43,746 nucleotides of DNA from Beijerinckiaceae bacterium (GTDB taxonomy: Bacteria; Bacteroidota; Bacteroidia; Chitinophagales; Chitinophagaceae), in contig CAJCIQ010000161.1 in the NCBI GenBank assembly GCA_903970475.1, forward strand, positions 1-43,746, given 5' to 3'. A program made the translations under genes and the position numbers. Below are positions 16,402-24,537 of this stretch, in pieces. Position 1 is the stretch's first letter; the number at the start of each line of letters is the position of its first letter. The notes beneath the pieces were generated by a model. That model did no database searches and was not told the origin of the DNA. It saw only the letters and a list, made by a program, of their open reading frames with translations.

Positions 16402-17010
16402 ATGCACTTTACCAACATCATTATCCATCATAGCAGGCAGCATGACCCTGCTGGCGGGCATTCTTGCCCTATTGGCCTTTAAAGGCGGGAAGGTTCACCG
16501 ACTTTCAGGCCGGTTTTTCCTGGGTTGTCTTAGTGTCGTTATTTTTACCGGGCTCCTGGGGGTATTTGCCTTCCGCCGCAATGCCTTCCTTTTGGTCATT
16601 ACCGTGTTAAGCGGTTACCAGGGTTTTTCCTGTTACCGGGCATTGCAATTGAGGACTACCCGTCCGACCTGGATGGACAATATCCTCTCCCTGGTCACCT
16701 TGGGCTCCGCTGCTTATTTTCTTTGGTATTTTCATTCCATAGGGATGATCTGGTCTCCGGCATCATTTACAGTACAGTGGGGTACCTTCTGTTTACGATC
16801 GCTTATGACCTGTCGCGGAACGTGATCAACTGGAATTTGTGGCGATATGAGCATATACTCAAAATGATAAGCGCCTGGGGTGGGCTGCTATCTGCCTTTT
16901 GTGGTACCGTCTTTCCGCAGTACCAGCCGTATTCCCAGTTCCTGCCTTCGGTATTCGGAACGCTGATCGCGGTGGGGGTTATCGTGCGGGTTGGGAGGCA
17001 AGCTCGCTGA
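16402..17010 (+). pseudogene. DUF2306-like membrane protein, frameshifted (copy 2)
   Basis: The start (ATG 16402, MHFTNII) and the end (SAFCGTVFPQYQPYSQFLPS) match the intact paralogue at 5716. Near 16430 two bases are missing relative to copy 1, and near 16760 one more is missing (CCGGCATCA versus CCGGTGATCA). The reading frame therefore shifts twice and returns to the original, with about 110 codons between out of frame. As it stands, no full-length protein is made from ATG 16402. A start at 16370 gives a chimeric 151-residue frame that I consider accidental. Its 3' end overlaps the convergent ATPase gene by 32 bases. Confidence 0.75.
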
Positions 17011-18286
17011 TCGCATACAATGGCCAATTTGTCATCCATTCCTCTTTCCGGTAATCAGATAAAGAGCTCCTTATTGCGACTTCTGGCTCATATTTTTGAT
17101 AATAAACGCGGAGACTTTTCGCATGTAGATTTTCAGAAGCCTTAACTTCCAGGGGAACTACCTTTCCTTTTATTTGTAATAAGAATTCCACTTCAGAGCG
17201 AACATTTTCAGGGGACCAGTAGTAAGTGCTTATTCCCTTTAACGTGATTATTTGCTGTAAAACATATTGCTCTGTCAATGAGCCCTTGAATTCTTCAAAT
17301 AAATCATTCCCTGTAAGCAATGTTCGGGCGTCTAATTCTACCATAGCAGAAAGTAAACCCACATCCACCAGGTATAATTTGAACGCATTCATATCCTCAT
17401 ATGCCTTTAATGGTAGTGCAGGTTTGGTAACATTGTTGACCTTATGGATAAGGCCGCAGTTCATCAGCCAGGACATAGCTAATTCGTACTCTTTTGCTCT
17501 CGCTCCTTGACGGACTAGTCCATAAATAAACTTCCGGTTTTCTTTTGCAAGTTGTGATGGGATAGAATTCCATAGCATTCTAATCCTAGGTACTATTTGA
17601 ACGGGTGCATGCTTTGAAAAGTCCTGTTCATAGGCAATTAATATGCGGCGTTGGATAGCTCTTACCTCTTCAAAATTTGTATGTTGAGAAAAGGCATATA
17701 CAGCCTCTGGCATTCCACCTATAAAATAGTATTGTTTGAGCCTTTCTATATATCGAGCCTTATATTGTGTGATCAATGGCCAATCTTGCTTTTTTAGCAA
17801 GTCAACCAAGGGTTGCTCATTTACTGCGGATAAAAATTCGAGTAATGTCAATGGATAGAGGTCCAGAAAATCAACTTTTCCAACGGGGAATGATGTGTGC
17901 TGAGTTAAAGCTACTCCGAGTAAAGACCCTGCGGCTATTACATGATATTCCGGAGCATTTTCCTGAAAATATTTTAAAGAAGTTAAAGCTCCCGGAGCTT
18001 CTTGTATTTCATCGAAGATGATCAATGTGTTATGAGGATCAATTGTCACTCTTGTTTCGATTTCCAGGGTCAGTTTGATTCTCTGCATATTAAAATCCGC
18101 TGAGAACATCGTTTTTAATGTGGCATTGCTTTCAAAGTTGACATATACAAACTTCTCATATACGGTTCTTCCCAGCTCTTTCATAAGCCAGGTCTTGCCG
18201 GTTTGCCTTGCTCCCCTAATTATCAATGGTTTGCGATCTTTTGATTGCGCCCATTGTTTCAAATAAGACAATTCATTCCTATGCAT
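16979..18286 (-). CDS. AAA ATPase with DUF4143 domain
   Basis: This protein of about 435 residues starts at the ATG at 18286 (MHRNELSYLKQW). The N-terminal AAA_14 domain has a Walker A motif GARQTGKT at residues 25-32, a Walker B (TLIIFDEIQEA) and an AAGSLLG sensor segment. The C-terminal DUF4143 part, with ESxxxEQYVLQQI-like helices, ends in a nuclease-like beta sheet (EVEFLLQIKGKVVPLEVKAS), recalling a D-E-K PD-(D/E)xK core. The family is common, often in variable regions, and its role is unknown; a DNA-targeting or toxin-antitoxin function has been suggested. The open frame extends to 18373, but that part is made of operator-like repeats. Confidence 0.85.
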   Translation of the reverse strand: MHRNELSYLKQWAQSKDRKPLIIRGARQTGKTWLMKELGRTVYEKFVYVNFESNATLKTMFSADFNMQRIKLTLEIETRVTIDPHNTLIIFDEIQEAPGALTSLKYFQENAPEYHVIAAGSLLGVALTQHTSFPVGKVDFLDLYPLTLLEFLSAVNEQPLVDLLKKQDWPLITQYKARYIERLKQYYFIGGMPEAVYAFSQHTNFEEVRAIQRRILIAYEQDFSKHAPVQIVPRIRMLWNSIPSQLAKENRKFIYGLVRQGARAKEYELAMSWLMNCGLIHKVNNVTKPALPLKAYEDMNAFKLYLVDVGLLSAMVELDARTLLTGNDLFEEFKGSLTEQYVLQQIITLKGISTYYWSPENVRSEVEFLLQIKGKVVPLEVKASENLHAKSLRVYYQKYEPEVAIRSSLSDYRKEEWMTNWPLYAISELASQPAR

Positions 18287-18300
18287 GTCCAACAAATATA

Positions 18301-18387
18301 CATAAATACGTACGAGTTTATGCGGTATACAACATAAATACGTACGAATTAGTGTGATTGATAACATAAACACGTACGAGTTTATGC
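18301..18387. promoter_or_regulatory. Three 32-bp-spaced palindromic operator-like repeats
   Basis: Near-identical units start at 18301, 18333 and 18365, so the period is exactly 32 bp, about three helical turns. Each unit has the dyad CATAAA-N2-CGTACG-N2-TTTATG; unit 2 has a changed right arm. The cluster lies 15-100 bp upstream of the ATPase start and 70-156 bp upstream of the divergent gene at 18457, so a bound dimeric regulator could control both genes. No obvious regulator gene adjoins it; autoregulation by the ATPase is possible. Confidence 0.75.
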
Positions 18388-18445
18388 AGTGCGCGCAAAA
18401 GAGCGCAGGAATTTGTGCATTGGATAGGGCCGGCGGATCGATCCT

Positions 18446-18453
18446 TATATTTG
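18446..18453 (+). promoter_or_regulatory. -7 box TATATTTG, possibly leaderless
   Basis: TATATTTG matches the TAnnTTTG consensus and lies 3 bp before the ATG at 18457. Transcription would start at or very near the start codon, giving a leaderless mRNA. No clear -33 TTTG is at the right distance; TTG at 18420 is a weak candidate. Confidence 0.35.
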
Positions 18454-18456
18454 AGT

Positions 18457-19461
18457 ATGTCGGAACCCAAGCGACACTTCTTTTCGTTGATTTCGAACTA
18501 CTTCAGAAACGGGGGGTTAGGGACCCTTTCCGGGTTAGCAAGCTCATTGGGAAGAAGACCCCAGGCGAGGGTAGCGGCGAGGATTCCAGGCCGCCTGGAT
18601 AACGGACACTATTTCCTGGGACTTCAACCCGAAATAGGCGAGACGTATCTTTTTAAAGCGACCAGCCAACTCTCTTTTACACTTGACGCTGGCATGGATG
18701 AAAAGAAATACGGTGTAGGACTCCATTACGATATCAGCACTGTTTTTTCCAGGAATAAAGCGGGGCTTCTGGTCGCGGAGCTACGATTCAAAAAAACACA
18801 GGGAGGAACAATATTGAATGAGGGCTTTGCGTCAGGCGATACGGACGAGGAGGAAGACGATCCGGAGCGTTGGGGAATTATGTGGGATATTGTACAAAAC
18901 ACAAGCTTACAGGTTACCCTCACTCCAAGAGGAGCGATTAAGTCTGTAAAAGGCGCGTCTGATATGTTTAGGCAATTGATCTCCAGGATTAATGCCATAG
19001 ACCCTGCCAAGCTTCCTTTGGATCTTAAGTCCTGGAACAGCTGGATCATGCAGGGAACCCTAAAAAGATGGCCCATGCGGATGTTTCAACTGTTTCCCGA
19101 GGGAGAGGTAGATGGAAATAAAACCTGGACCATAGCCCTGAACGAACCGGGTGTGGTTCCCTTAGAAGTGATGAGCACCTTTGCCATGGAGAATGTAAAA
19201 GACACGGAAATCAGGCTTAAGACGGGTGGGCCCATTTCTTGTGAGAAAGTCCATTCCGACTTATTCTATGAGCCCAGCATCTGGACGATGAAGGGCCGGG
19301 AAAATGGGACCTATACGGTGGGGATGGGTACGGGGTTATTATCCCATGGTCATGTCAAGGGATCGGCAGAGGGCTTTTACGCCTATTTTAAAAATAAAAC
19401 AGTAGCCCGGATCGAATATGAGTTAACGATCGAGCGTCAGGATAGGGCAGCGGAAAAATGA
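18457..19461 (+). CDS. Uncharacterised protein, possibly DUF6263-like
   Basis: This protein of about 334 residues starts at ATG 18457 (MSEPKRHFFSLISNYF); the frame also opens at 18415. There is no signal peptide. The core begins at LQPEIGETYLFKATSQLSFTL and alternates beta strands, as in DUF6263-like proteins of Bacteroidota (GxTYxxxx followed by long amphipathic strands). An acidic loop (GDTDEEEDDPERWG) lies near residue 125. The last 60 residues contain GTYTVGMGTGLLSHGHVKGS. I do not recognise a catalytic site. It runs divergently from the ATPase gene and shares the repeat-containing spacer, so the two may be coregulated. Confidence 0.45.
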   Translation: MSEPKRHFFSLISNYFRNGGLGTLSGLASSLGRRPQARVAARIPGRLDNGHYFLGLQPEIGETYLFKATSQLSFTLDAGMDEKKYGVGLHYDISTVFSRNKAGLLVAELRFKKTQGGTILNEGFASGDTDEEEDDPERWGIMWDIVQNTSLQVTLTPRGAIKSVKGASDMFRQLISRINAIDPAKLPLDLKSWNSWIMQGTLKRWPMRMFQLFPEGEVDGNKTWTIALNEPGVVPLEVMSTFAMENVKDTEIRLKTGGPISCEKVHSDLFYEPSIWTMKGRENGTYTVGMGTGLLSHGHVKGSAEGFYAYFKNKTVARIEYELTIERQDRAAEK

Positions 19462-19529
19462 AGCTGAGGGTTATCAACTGCGGCGCAATGAAACCAGTAA
19501 GACGGGGCCCAAAACGAGTGATAGCAATA

Positions 19530-20741
19530 CTACAACCTGGGGCTAACCGAAATATGGCGATCCTTGACCTTGTCCGTTTCCGGAGCATCCGCCGGCGCTT
19601 TTGCGAACTTGGAGCCATAGCCTTCTGCATCGGTAATTTGGGATCCTACCCCGTCTTTTTCCAGAGCGGCTTTCACGGCGGAGGCCCTATCGGAGGAGAG
19701 TTTCATATTGGCGGCAGCGTCTCCGGTATTATCGGTATAGCCTCCGATTTTGATTTTGCTGTCAGGAAATGCTTTTAGAATAGCAGCAATGTTGTCGATC
19801 TGTACCTGGCTTTGGGGCGCAATCGTTGCACTGCCCGTTTCAAAGTTCAGGTTGTCGAAATCAAACCATACATTTTTCAGGGAATCGGCGCCTAGTTGTT
19901 TGTAAGGCGTCTTCAGGAAGGTCACCAATTGGTCTTCAATACCTCCCTTAAATGCATTGAGCGTGGTTCCATTGGGCAGCTGCACCTGCATGGATTCTCT
20001 GCCCATTGTGCCGGAAGAGGCGCTGGTATCGGGCATGGCGGCTGTAGCAGCGGTGTCGGCTGGAGCTGTAGTAGCATTGTTTTTCCCACATCCTTTTACG
20101 AAATACCAGATTAATGCGATGACCACGACAATAATCAGCAAGGGAATCAGCCAGTTGCTTCCTTTCTTGACATCGGTTTCCACCGATTGGATAACCTTGG
20201 AACCGAGGGCCGTTAATCCTGCCATGCTAAGAATACTACCAAGGTTTAGCCCGGAAGGCAAAGCACTGAGAATGCTGTCCTTTTGACCTTGCAGGAAGGA
20301 TTTCACACCAGCTGCGTTAAGGTTGTTATCGGTGGCGTATTTCCCGACGGCTCCCAGGGATGCCGCGCTGGCGGAGTTGACAATGGTTGCGGCAGTAGAT
20401 TCTTTTACACCCGAGAACCGGGAAATCAACTGGGTAATGGAGCCCAGTTTATCGCCAAAAATGCCGGAAGCCCAGTTTTTTACACCGCTGGCGGCAGAGC
20501 CGAGGGTGTCAGCGATATTGCCGGACCCGGCTCCGGGTAGGGCTTGGCCGGCAAGGGCCAGAATGGAAGACCCGTCTCCTTCCGCATTGGTTTTGTGTAG
20601 CAATCCTGCCAAAGAGGTAGGAACCGCAGCCAGTAGGGCTTTTCGGATGCCGTCTTCGCCTTCCCCCAGAGAGGAAGCCGCTTTACTGATATAATCGTTG
20701 TTGAATAAACTTTGTGCGGAATCAATTAAGTTAAAAGACAT
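19530..20741 (-). CDS. DUF937 and OmpA-domain envelope protein
   Basis: This 403-residue protein has a DUF937-like helical domain (about residues 1-180, alanine- and glycine-rich), a membrane helix at 196-215 (NWLIPLLIIVVVIALIWYFV), a low-complexity Ala/Thr linker, and a C-terminal OmpA domain at about 290-403. The latter shows VWFDFDNLNFETGSATI, IKIGGYTDNTG, LSSDRASAVKAAL and EGYGSKFAKA, followed by KDRHISVSPRL. OmpA domains bind the peptidoglycan stem peptide, so the protein probably links the inner membrane and wall. It is transcribed away from the ArsR gene and ends 68 bp from the convergent upstream gene. Confidence 0.88.
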   Translation of the reverse strand: MSFNLIDSAQSLFNNDYISKAASSLGEGEDGIRKALLAAVPTSLAGLLHKTNAEGDGSSILALAGQALPGAGSGNIADTLGSAASGVKNWASGIFGDKLGSITQLISRFSGVKESTAATIVNSASAASLGAVGKYATDNNLNAAGVKSFLQGQKDSILSALPSGLNLGSILSMAGLTALGSKVIQSVETDVKKGSNWLIPLLIIVVVIALIWYFVKGCGKNNATTAPADTAATAAMPDTSASSGTMGRESMQVQLPNGTTLNAFKGGIEDQLVTFLKTPYKQLGADSLKNVWFDFDNLNFETGSATIAPQSQVQIDNIAAILKAFPDSKIKIGGYTDNTGDAAANMKLSSDRASAVKAALEKDGVGSQITDAEGYGSKFAKAPADAPETDKVKDRHISVSPRL

Positions 20742-20860
20742 AGTTATGGGTTTAGGTGTTTGAAATATTGTGAGAAGGTCAGCGTACCCAGGTCTTAGAA
20801 AGGTAGTGAAATTCAGTAAAGACGTATAGTCATAGGGTCCAAGACTTTGCTCAAAATAAA

Positions 20861-20906
20861 TTTGTGCAACCAGATAGTTGCCTTATATTTGCAACCAAAT
20901 GGATGC
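20861..20906 (+). promoter_or_regulatory. Promoter with two overlapping GCAAC dyads
   Basis: The promoter is TTTG (20861-20864), 19 bp, TATATTTG (20884-20891), a perfect Bacteroidota type. Between the boxes lies the dyad GCAAC-CAGATA-GTTGC (20866-20881). A second, GCAACC-AAAT-GGATGC (20891-20906), overlaps the start region with one mismatch. These are likely operators of the ArsR-type regulator that follows, acting by blocking the promoter. Confidence 0.65.
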
Positions 20907-20911
20907 ATAAT

Positions 20912-21259
20912 ATGATCATTCGAAGAGATGTTTTTCAGGCTATTGCTGATCCCACCCGAAGGGATATTATCCGGGCGGTTTCGGATCGTGCGCTTACCCT
21001 AAATGAAGTGTCTGATTCTTTTCACATCAGCCGTCAGGCGGTGTCCAAACACGTGAAGATCCTTGCGGAGTGTGGATTGATCGTAATCCGTCCCGAGGGC
21101 AGGGAACGGTATTGCCAGGCCAACCTGGGTCATTTAAAGGAGGTATCCGAATGGGTAGACCTTTATAAGAAGCATTGGGAACAAAAGCTGGATTCCTTAG
21201 AAAACTACTTGGAACAAATTCAAACAAAATCTATAAAACATGGTAAATCAAAGCGTTAA
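20912..21259 (+). CDS. ArsR-family transcriptional regulator
   Basis: This regulator of about 115 residues has a winged helix-turn-helix: FQAIADPTRRDIIRAVSD, then LTLNEVSDSFHISRQAVSKHV and ILAECGLIVIRPEGRERYC. No metal-binding Cys pair is seen, which fits the subfamily paired with SRPBCC proteins and not arsenic sensors. I prefer ATG 20912 over ATG 20903, because the latter lies within the second operator dyad; the frame extends to 20864. Its last 20 bases overlap the SRPBCC gene, so the two are coexpressed. Autorepression is suggested by the two dyads in the promoter. Confidence 0.88.
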   Translation: MIIRRDVFQAIADPTRRDIIRAVSDRALTLNEVSDSFHISRQAVSKHVKILAECGLIVIRPEGRERYCQANLGHLKEVSEWVDLYKKHWEQKLDSLENYLEQIQTKSIKHGKSKR

Positions 21260-21716
21260 AACAGACAGAGCGATTCAGATCAGCCGATTGCTGAACGCCC
21301 CCCGGGAATTAGTTTGGGAAGTCTTTACCCAGCCGGAGCATATAAGCCAATGGTGGGGTCCCCAAGGTTTTACCAATACCATCCACGCTATGGATGTTAA
21401 AAAGGGGGGCATTTGGGATTTTATAATGCACGGTCCGGATGGAACAGATTACCCCAACAAAAGCAAATATCTGGAAGTGGTTAAGCCGGAAAAGCTGGTC
21501 CTGGAACATATGGTTTGGCCGAGTTTCGTCCTCACCATAACCTTGGAGGCTAGGGAAGAAAAAACCTTCCTGACTTGGCATATGTTATTTGAATCCGCTG
21601 AGGTTTTGGAGCAGGTGGTTAAGCAACATGGAGCGGATGAGGGCATGAAGCAAAATATTATCAAACTGGAGGATTATCTGAAAACTGCCGGGAAACTTTC
21701 TTCCGCAAGTGAGTAG
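21240..21716 (+). CDS. SRPBCC (AHSA1-type) ligand-binding protein
   Basis: This 158-residue protein starts with a START/Bet v 1-like fold: IQISRLLNAPRELVWEVFT, then EHISQWWGPQGFTN and GGIWDFIMHGPDGTDYPN. These are the hallmarks of the Aha1-C/SRPBCC family, which bind small hydrophobic ligands or act as stress proteins. The ATG overlaps the ArsR gene end, the usual ArsR-SRPBCC pair in Bacteroidota. Its 3' end overlaps by 43 bases the end of the convergent decayed membrane gene. The ligand is unknown. Confidence 0.88.
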   Translation: MVNQSVKTDRAIQISRLLNAPRELVWEVFTQPEHISQWWGPQGFTNTIHAMDVKKGGIWDFIMHGPDGTDYPNKSKYLEVVKPEKLVLEHMVWPSFVLTITLEAREEKTFLTWHMLFESAEVLEQVVKQHGADEGMKQNIIKLEDYLKTAGKLSSASE

Positions 21717-22371
21717 ATCTTCGTTTTGGTGTCATTGCCAGCCAGGATCAGCGCAATAGTAAGCACAAGTAGCGCTATGAATGTATTATAGGTGAGCAAA
21801 GTTTTTGTTGGGATACCTGCCCATCTAAACATACTGAGGTATATGTTTAAAAATATGTTCATGAGCGTTGGGGATACCCAGGGTAATCCTTTATAGCTTA
21901 ACAGGAGTAAAGGTGTTCGGGGACGGGCGGCCTTGTTCCGCTGGGTCATCACAAGTAAGGCTTCAAATGCAAGGGTACCAAAGGACGCGGCCATCGTGAA
22001 GTCAATCAAAAGACCTATTGGAAGGTAGAATTCAGCCGAGATCAGGATCGTCAATAGAAAAAAGTCAGCATGACCTTAGGCCACTTAAAGTATTCCAAAA
22101 AGAGGGCCCAGCGGGTCCGACGATTGGAGATCACTAATTGGCTCTTTCGATCCGCTACGATTTTGTCGAATCCAGTCTTTCAGAAACCCAGGTATACCTG
22201 ATTCAGGGCTGAATCAAAAGATAGGGAGGGTTCTGATGCCAGCTCTTCCTCGATAGCCTGGGCCAGGTGATCCACCAATTCCACCTACAGATCATAATAT
22301 CCTACGTGATGAGACTCACAGAAGGTGAACAACGCGCGGATTTGTTCTTCGCTTAGGATTACTGCGGGCAT
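21674..22371 (-). pseudogene. Decayed PadR-associated membrane protein
   Basis: From ATG 22371 the minus strand encodes MPAVILSEEQIRALFTFCES then HHVGYYDL, followed by a stop in place of a Gln codon, VELVDHLAQAIEEELASEPS, a stop in place of a Gly codon, KTGFDKIVADRKSQLVI and NRRTRWALFLEYFKWP. A frameshift near a T-run at about 22055 then leads into a 126-residue open frame with membrane helices. This is the Bacteroidota family of LxxEQIxxLxxFC...YYDLQVELVDHLA membrane proteins that accompany PadR regulators. Two nonsense changes and a frameshift make it a pseudogene. Confidence 0.8.
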
Positions 22372-22376
22372 ATTGC

Positions 22377-22719
22377 TCAGATATTAGAGTTGATGGGATT
22401 AGGATGAAGCAAAAGGTGCATGGTTTGAAGAAAATGGCTGAGTTCTTCGGCTGCTTTGCTTTTTTCCTTTTTACCAAGGGGCGTCAAAGAGTAATATTTG
22501 CGGATCCGGTTTCCAATAGAAGCCATTTCAACCTGTGATCCCTTTTTCTTCCAGTTTATGCAGAAGGGGGTAATGCGCCCCTTCTGTTATTTGTAGGGTA
22601 CCCTTGGTCTGTTCTTTCACTTTTTGGGTGATTTCATAGCCATACATCCGCACGTTTTGGTGGAGGAGCTGGAGGACGATGGGTTCCAGACATCCTTTAT
22701 ACAGCGCATTGTTATTCAT
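22377..22719 (-). pseudogene. PadR-family regulator, frameshifted
   Basis: The first 63 codons from ATG 22719 encode the N-terminal PadR winged helix: NNALYKGCLEPIVLQLLHQN, then RMYGYEITQKVKEQTKGTL and EGAHYPLLHKLEEKG. One extra base near 22532 stops the frame. The other frame continues with EMASIGNRIRKYYSLTPLGK and a C-terminal helix, ending at TGA 22377. Removing one base restores a family-typical protein of about 113 residues. The gene ends 5 bp before the membrane partner, so the whole two-gene operon has decayed. A sequencing error is possible for this one, but not likely for both. Confidence 0.78.
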
Positions 22720-22823
22720 ATATTAAATATACCTAATTCTTCAATACATAAGAAAATTGGGTATAAGCGGATCGCTCTGTTCGTTCAGGTTAAAGCCCGA
22801 CAACGCGTAGGTCAGGAAAATGG

Positions 22824-22851
22824 GGGAGCAGCGAACGGATCCACTGCTCCC
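22824..22851 (-). terminator. Hairpin after the SusC/SusD operon
   Basis: GGGAGCAG (22824-22831) pairs with CTGCTCCC (22844-22851), a perfect 8-bp stem with a 12-base loop. Read on the minus strand it is followed by ATTTTCC. It lies 30 bp after the SusD stop and probably ends the trehalose operon transcript. Confidence 0.6.
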
Positions 22852-22880
22852 AGGCTATACTATATAATAAACCAACATTC

Positions 22881-24530
22881 TTAGTAACCAGGATTCTGAG
22901 TCAGTAGTGGGTTCTGGGTAATTTCCAGGCTGGGAATAGGATAAATATAGAGATGCCCATCCATGACATCGGCACTCTTATCCGGCACCCTGGCTGCACT
23001 GTAATAGGGCGTACCGCTGGCTACTTCATAGCGGATCAGGTCCTCCCTCCGCACCATTTCCCAGGCAAGTTCCCTGCCCCGCTCGGCCAGGATATTGTCC
23101 AGGGTCAGTTGTGCAGGGGTCCAGTTATGGGCTGTACTGCCACTGTATGCGCGGGTCCTTACCTGGTTCACCAGGCTGAGGGCATCTGTCACCGTGCCCG
23201 CTCTGAGCTCGGCCTCTGCCTTCATCAGCATAACGTCGGACAATCGGAATAAAATGATGTCATTGCTCTGATTACCTGCGGTCCCAGACTGAGGAAAATA
23301 TTTGATGTTCCTCACCCCCGCCAGGCGGAAAGTTCCATCTCCGCTGGAGAAAGTAGTCATATTGGGATTAAAGGCCAGCAGTAAACCCGTCTGCTGATCT
23401 ACGGACTCCAACGCTGTATTGGAAGAGGCGTAGAGCACATTCTGATAAGGGGGATATGGATAGGGCGTCGTGAATTGCTGGCCCACCAGGTATTGACCTG
23501 AGCGCATGTCGTTAAAGGTCCGGTAGGTATTGCCTCCGCTCTGGGTATAAGTGGACGTGGTATCGAAATTGTTGTAGAATACGGCAGCAGTGCAAAAGCC
23601 ATTGTAAGGAGAGGTGGTCAGCCCGAATGTTCCTTGGCTCTGATAGTGCAGGGTATTCAATTCCCAGTTGTTTCCCTGGATATTGGTATTGTCGAAAGGA
23701 ACCGCGAAAATATTCTCCGTGGAAGTGGAACCATTGGTGGGGGAGAAATTATCGAAGTAATCCGGCATCAGCTTATAGGGGCCTTGCAGCACAGAGTCGC
23801 AATAGGTGATACAATCCGCCCACCGGGCAGTGCCAGTATATACCTGTGCGTTGAGGTACATGCGGGCCAGAAGGGCATAGGAAAAGTATTTGGTTACCAG
23901 GCCATAGGTGGTATTGTTCACCGTAGAGGATAATTGTGGAAGGCTGGCTAATAACTCAGATTCAATAAAGGAGAAAACCTGCGCCCTGGGGCTGTTGGTC
24001 AGGCTATCGGGGTTGATTTTGCCACTGCCCACTAACGGAACATTACCAAAAAGGTCCATGGCATAGAAGTAATAATAAGCCCTGAGCGTTCGTACTTCCG
24101 CATCAATGCTGCTGAGGGTGGCCGGAGCTGGGGATAAACCATTCACCGTGGTCAGGATGAAGTTGCACTTACTGATCCCATTGAAAATGTCCTGCCAGGC
24201 GGGGTCCAGGAAGTTACCCGTAGGCGCCCAGGTATGTTTCCACAGGGCATCCCAGTGACCTGCATCAGACCAGTCGTTGCCCCTCGTGGGAACTATGAAT
24301 TCGTCAGAAGATCCTTCCTCCATGGGAAAAACGTTGTCGTTACCCCAGGCTATATTGGTCAGCTGCACGTAGGCCGGAGCCACCCCGGCTGCAATTTCAG
24401 CGGGCGTTTGCCAGAATTCATTTTGGGAGACCACGCTGTACAGGTTTTGATTCAGCTTGGTACAGGAAGGCAGGGCTATAGCCAGCAGCGCTGCTCCCAG
24501 GAGTAGTATATGTTTAGATAAATGTTTCAT
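22881..24530 (-). CDS. SusD/RagB-family nutrient-binding lipoprotein
   Basis: This 549-residue surface lipoprotein has a signal peptide ending in ALPSC and a mature Cys near residue 23. The N-terminal part shows QNEFWQTPAEIAAGVAPAYVQ and the TPR-like helices with RTLRAYYYFYAMDLFGNVPL. The C-terminal motif ILAERGRELAWEMVRREDLIRY and YPIPSLEITQNPLLTQNPGY are diagnostic of SusD. It caps the partner SusC barrel and captures glycans. It is the last gene of a minus-strand operon with SusC, a trehalase and an MFS transporter, so the substrate is probably trehalose or a trehalose-containing sugar. The SusC stop is 7 bp upstream. Confidence 0.96.
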   Translation of the reverse strand: MKHLSKHILLLGAALLAIALPSCTKLNQNLYSVVSQNEFWQTPAEIAAGVAPAYVQLTNIAWGNDNVFPMEEGSSDEFIVPTRGNDWSDAGHWDALWKHTWAPTGNFLDPAWQDIFNGISKCNFILTTVNGLSPAPATLSSIDAEVRTLRAYYYFYAMDLFGNVPLVGSGKINPDSLTNSPRAQVFSFIESELLASLPQLSSTVNNTTYGLVTKYFSYALLARMYLNAQVYTGTARWADCITYCDSVLQGPYKLMPDYFDNFSPTNGSTSTENIFAVPFDNTNIQGNNWELNTLHYQSQGTFGLTTSPYNGFCTAAVFYNNFDTTSTYTQSGGNTYRTFNDMRSGQYLVGQQFTTPYPYPPYQNVLYASSNTALESVDQQTGLLLAFNPNMTTFSSGDGTFRLAGVRNIKYFPQSGTAGNQSNDIILFRLSDVMLMKAEAELRAGTVTDALSLVNQVRTRAYSGSTAHNWTPAQLTLDNILAERGRELAWEMVRREDLIRYEVASGTPYYSAARVPDKSADVMDGHLYIYPIPSLEITQNPLLTQNPGY

Positions 24531-24537
24531 GGTCGTA

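Noticed and set aside
16370-16825. 151-residue frame as an independent gene
   Set aside because: It follows the paralogue only between two frameshifts, so it is part of a pseudogene.
18287-18373. N-terminal extension of the DUF4143 ATPase
   Set aside because: The extension is coded by operator-like repeats and has no similarity to the family start.
18301-18387. CRISPR array
   Set aside because: Three units only, with a palindromic core and about 10-bp spacers, and no cas genes nearby.
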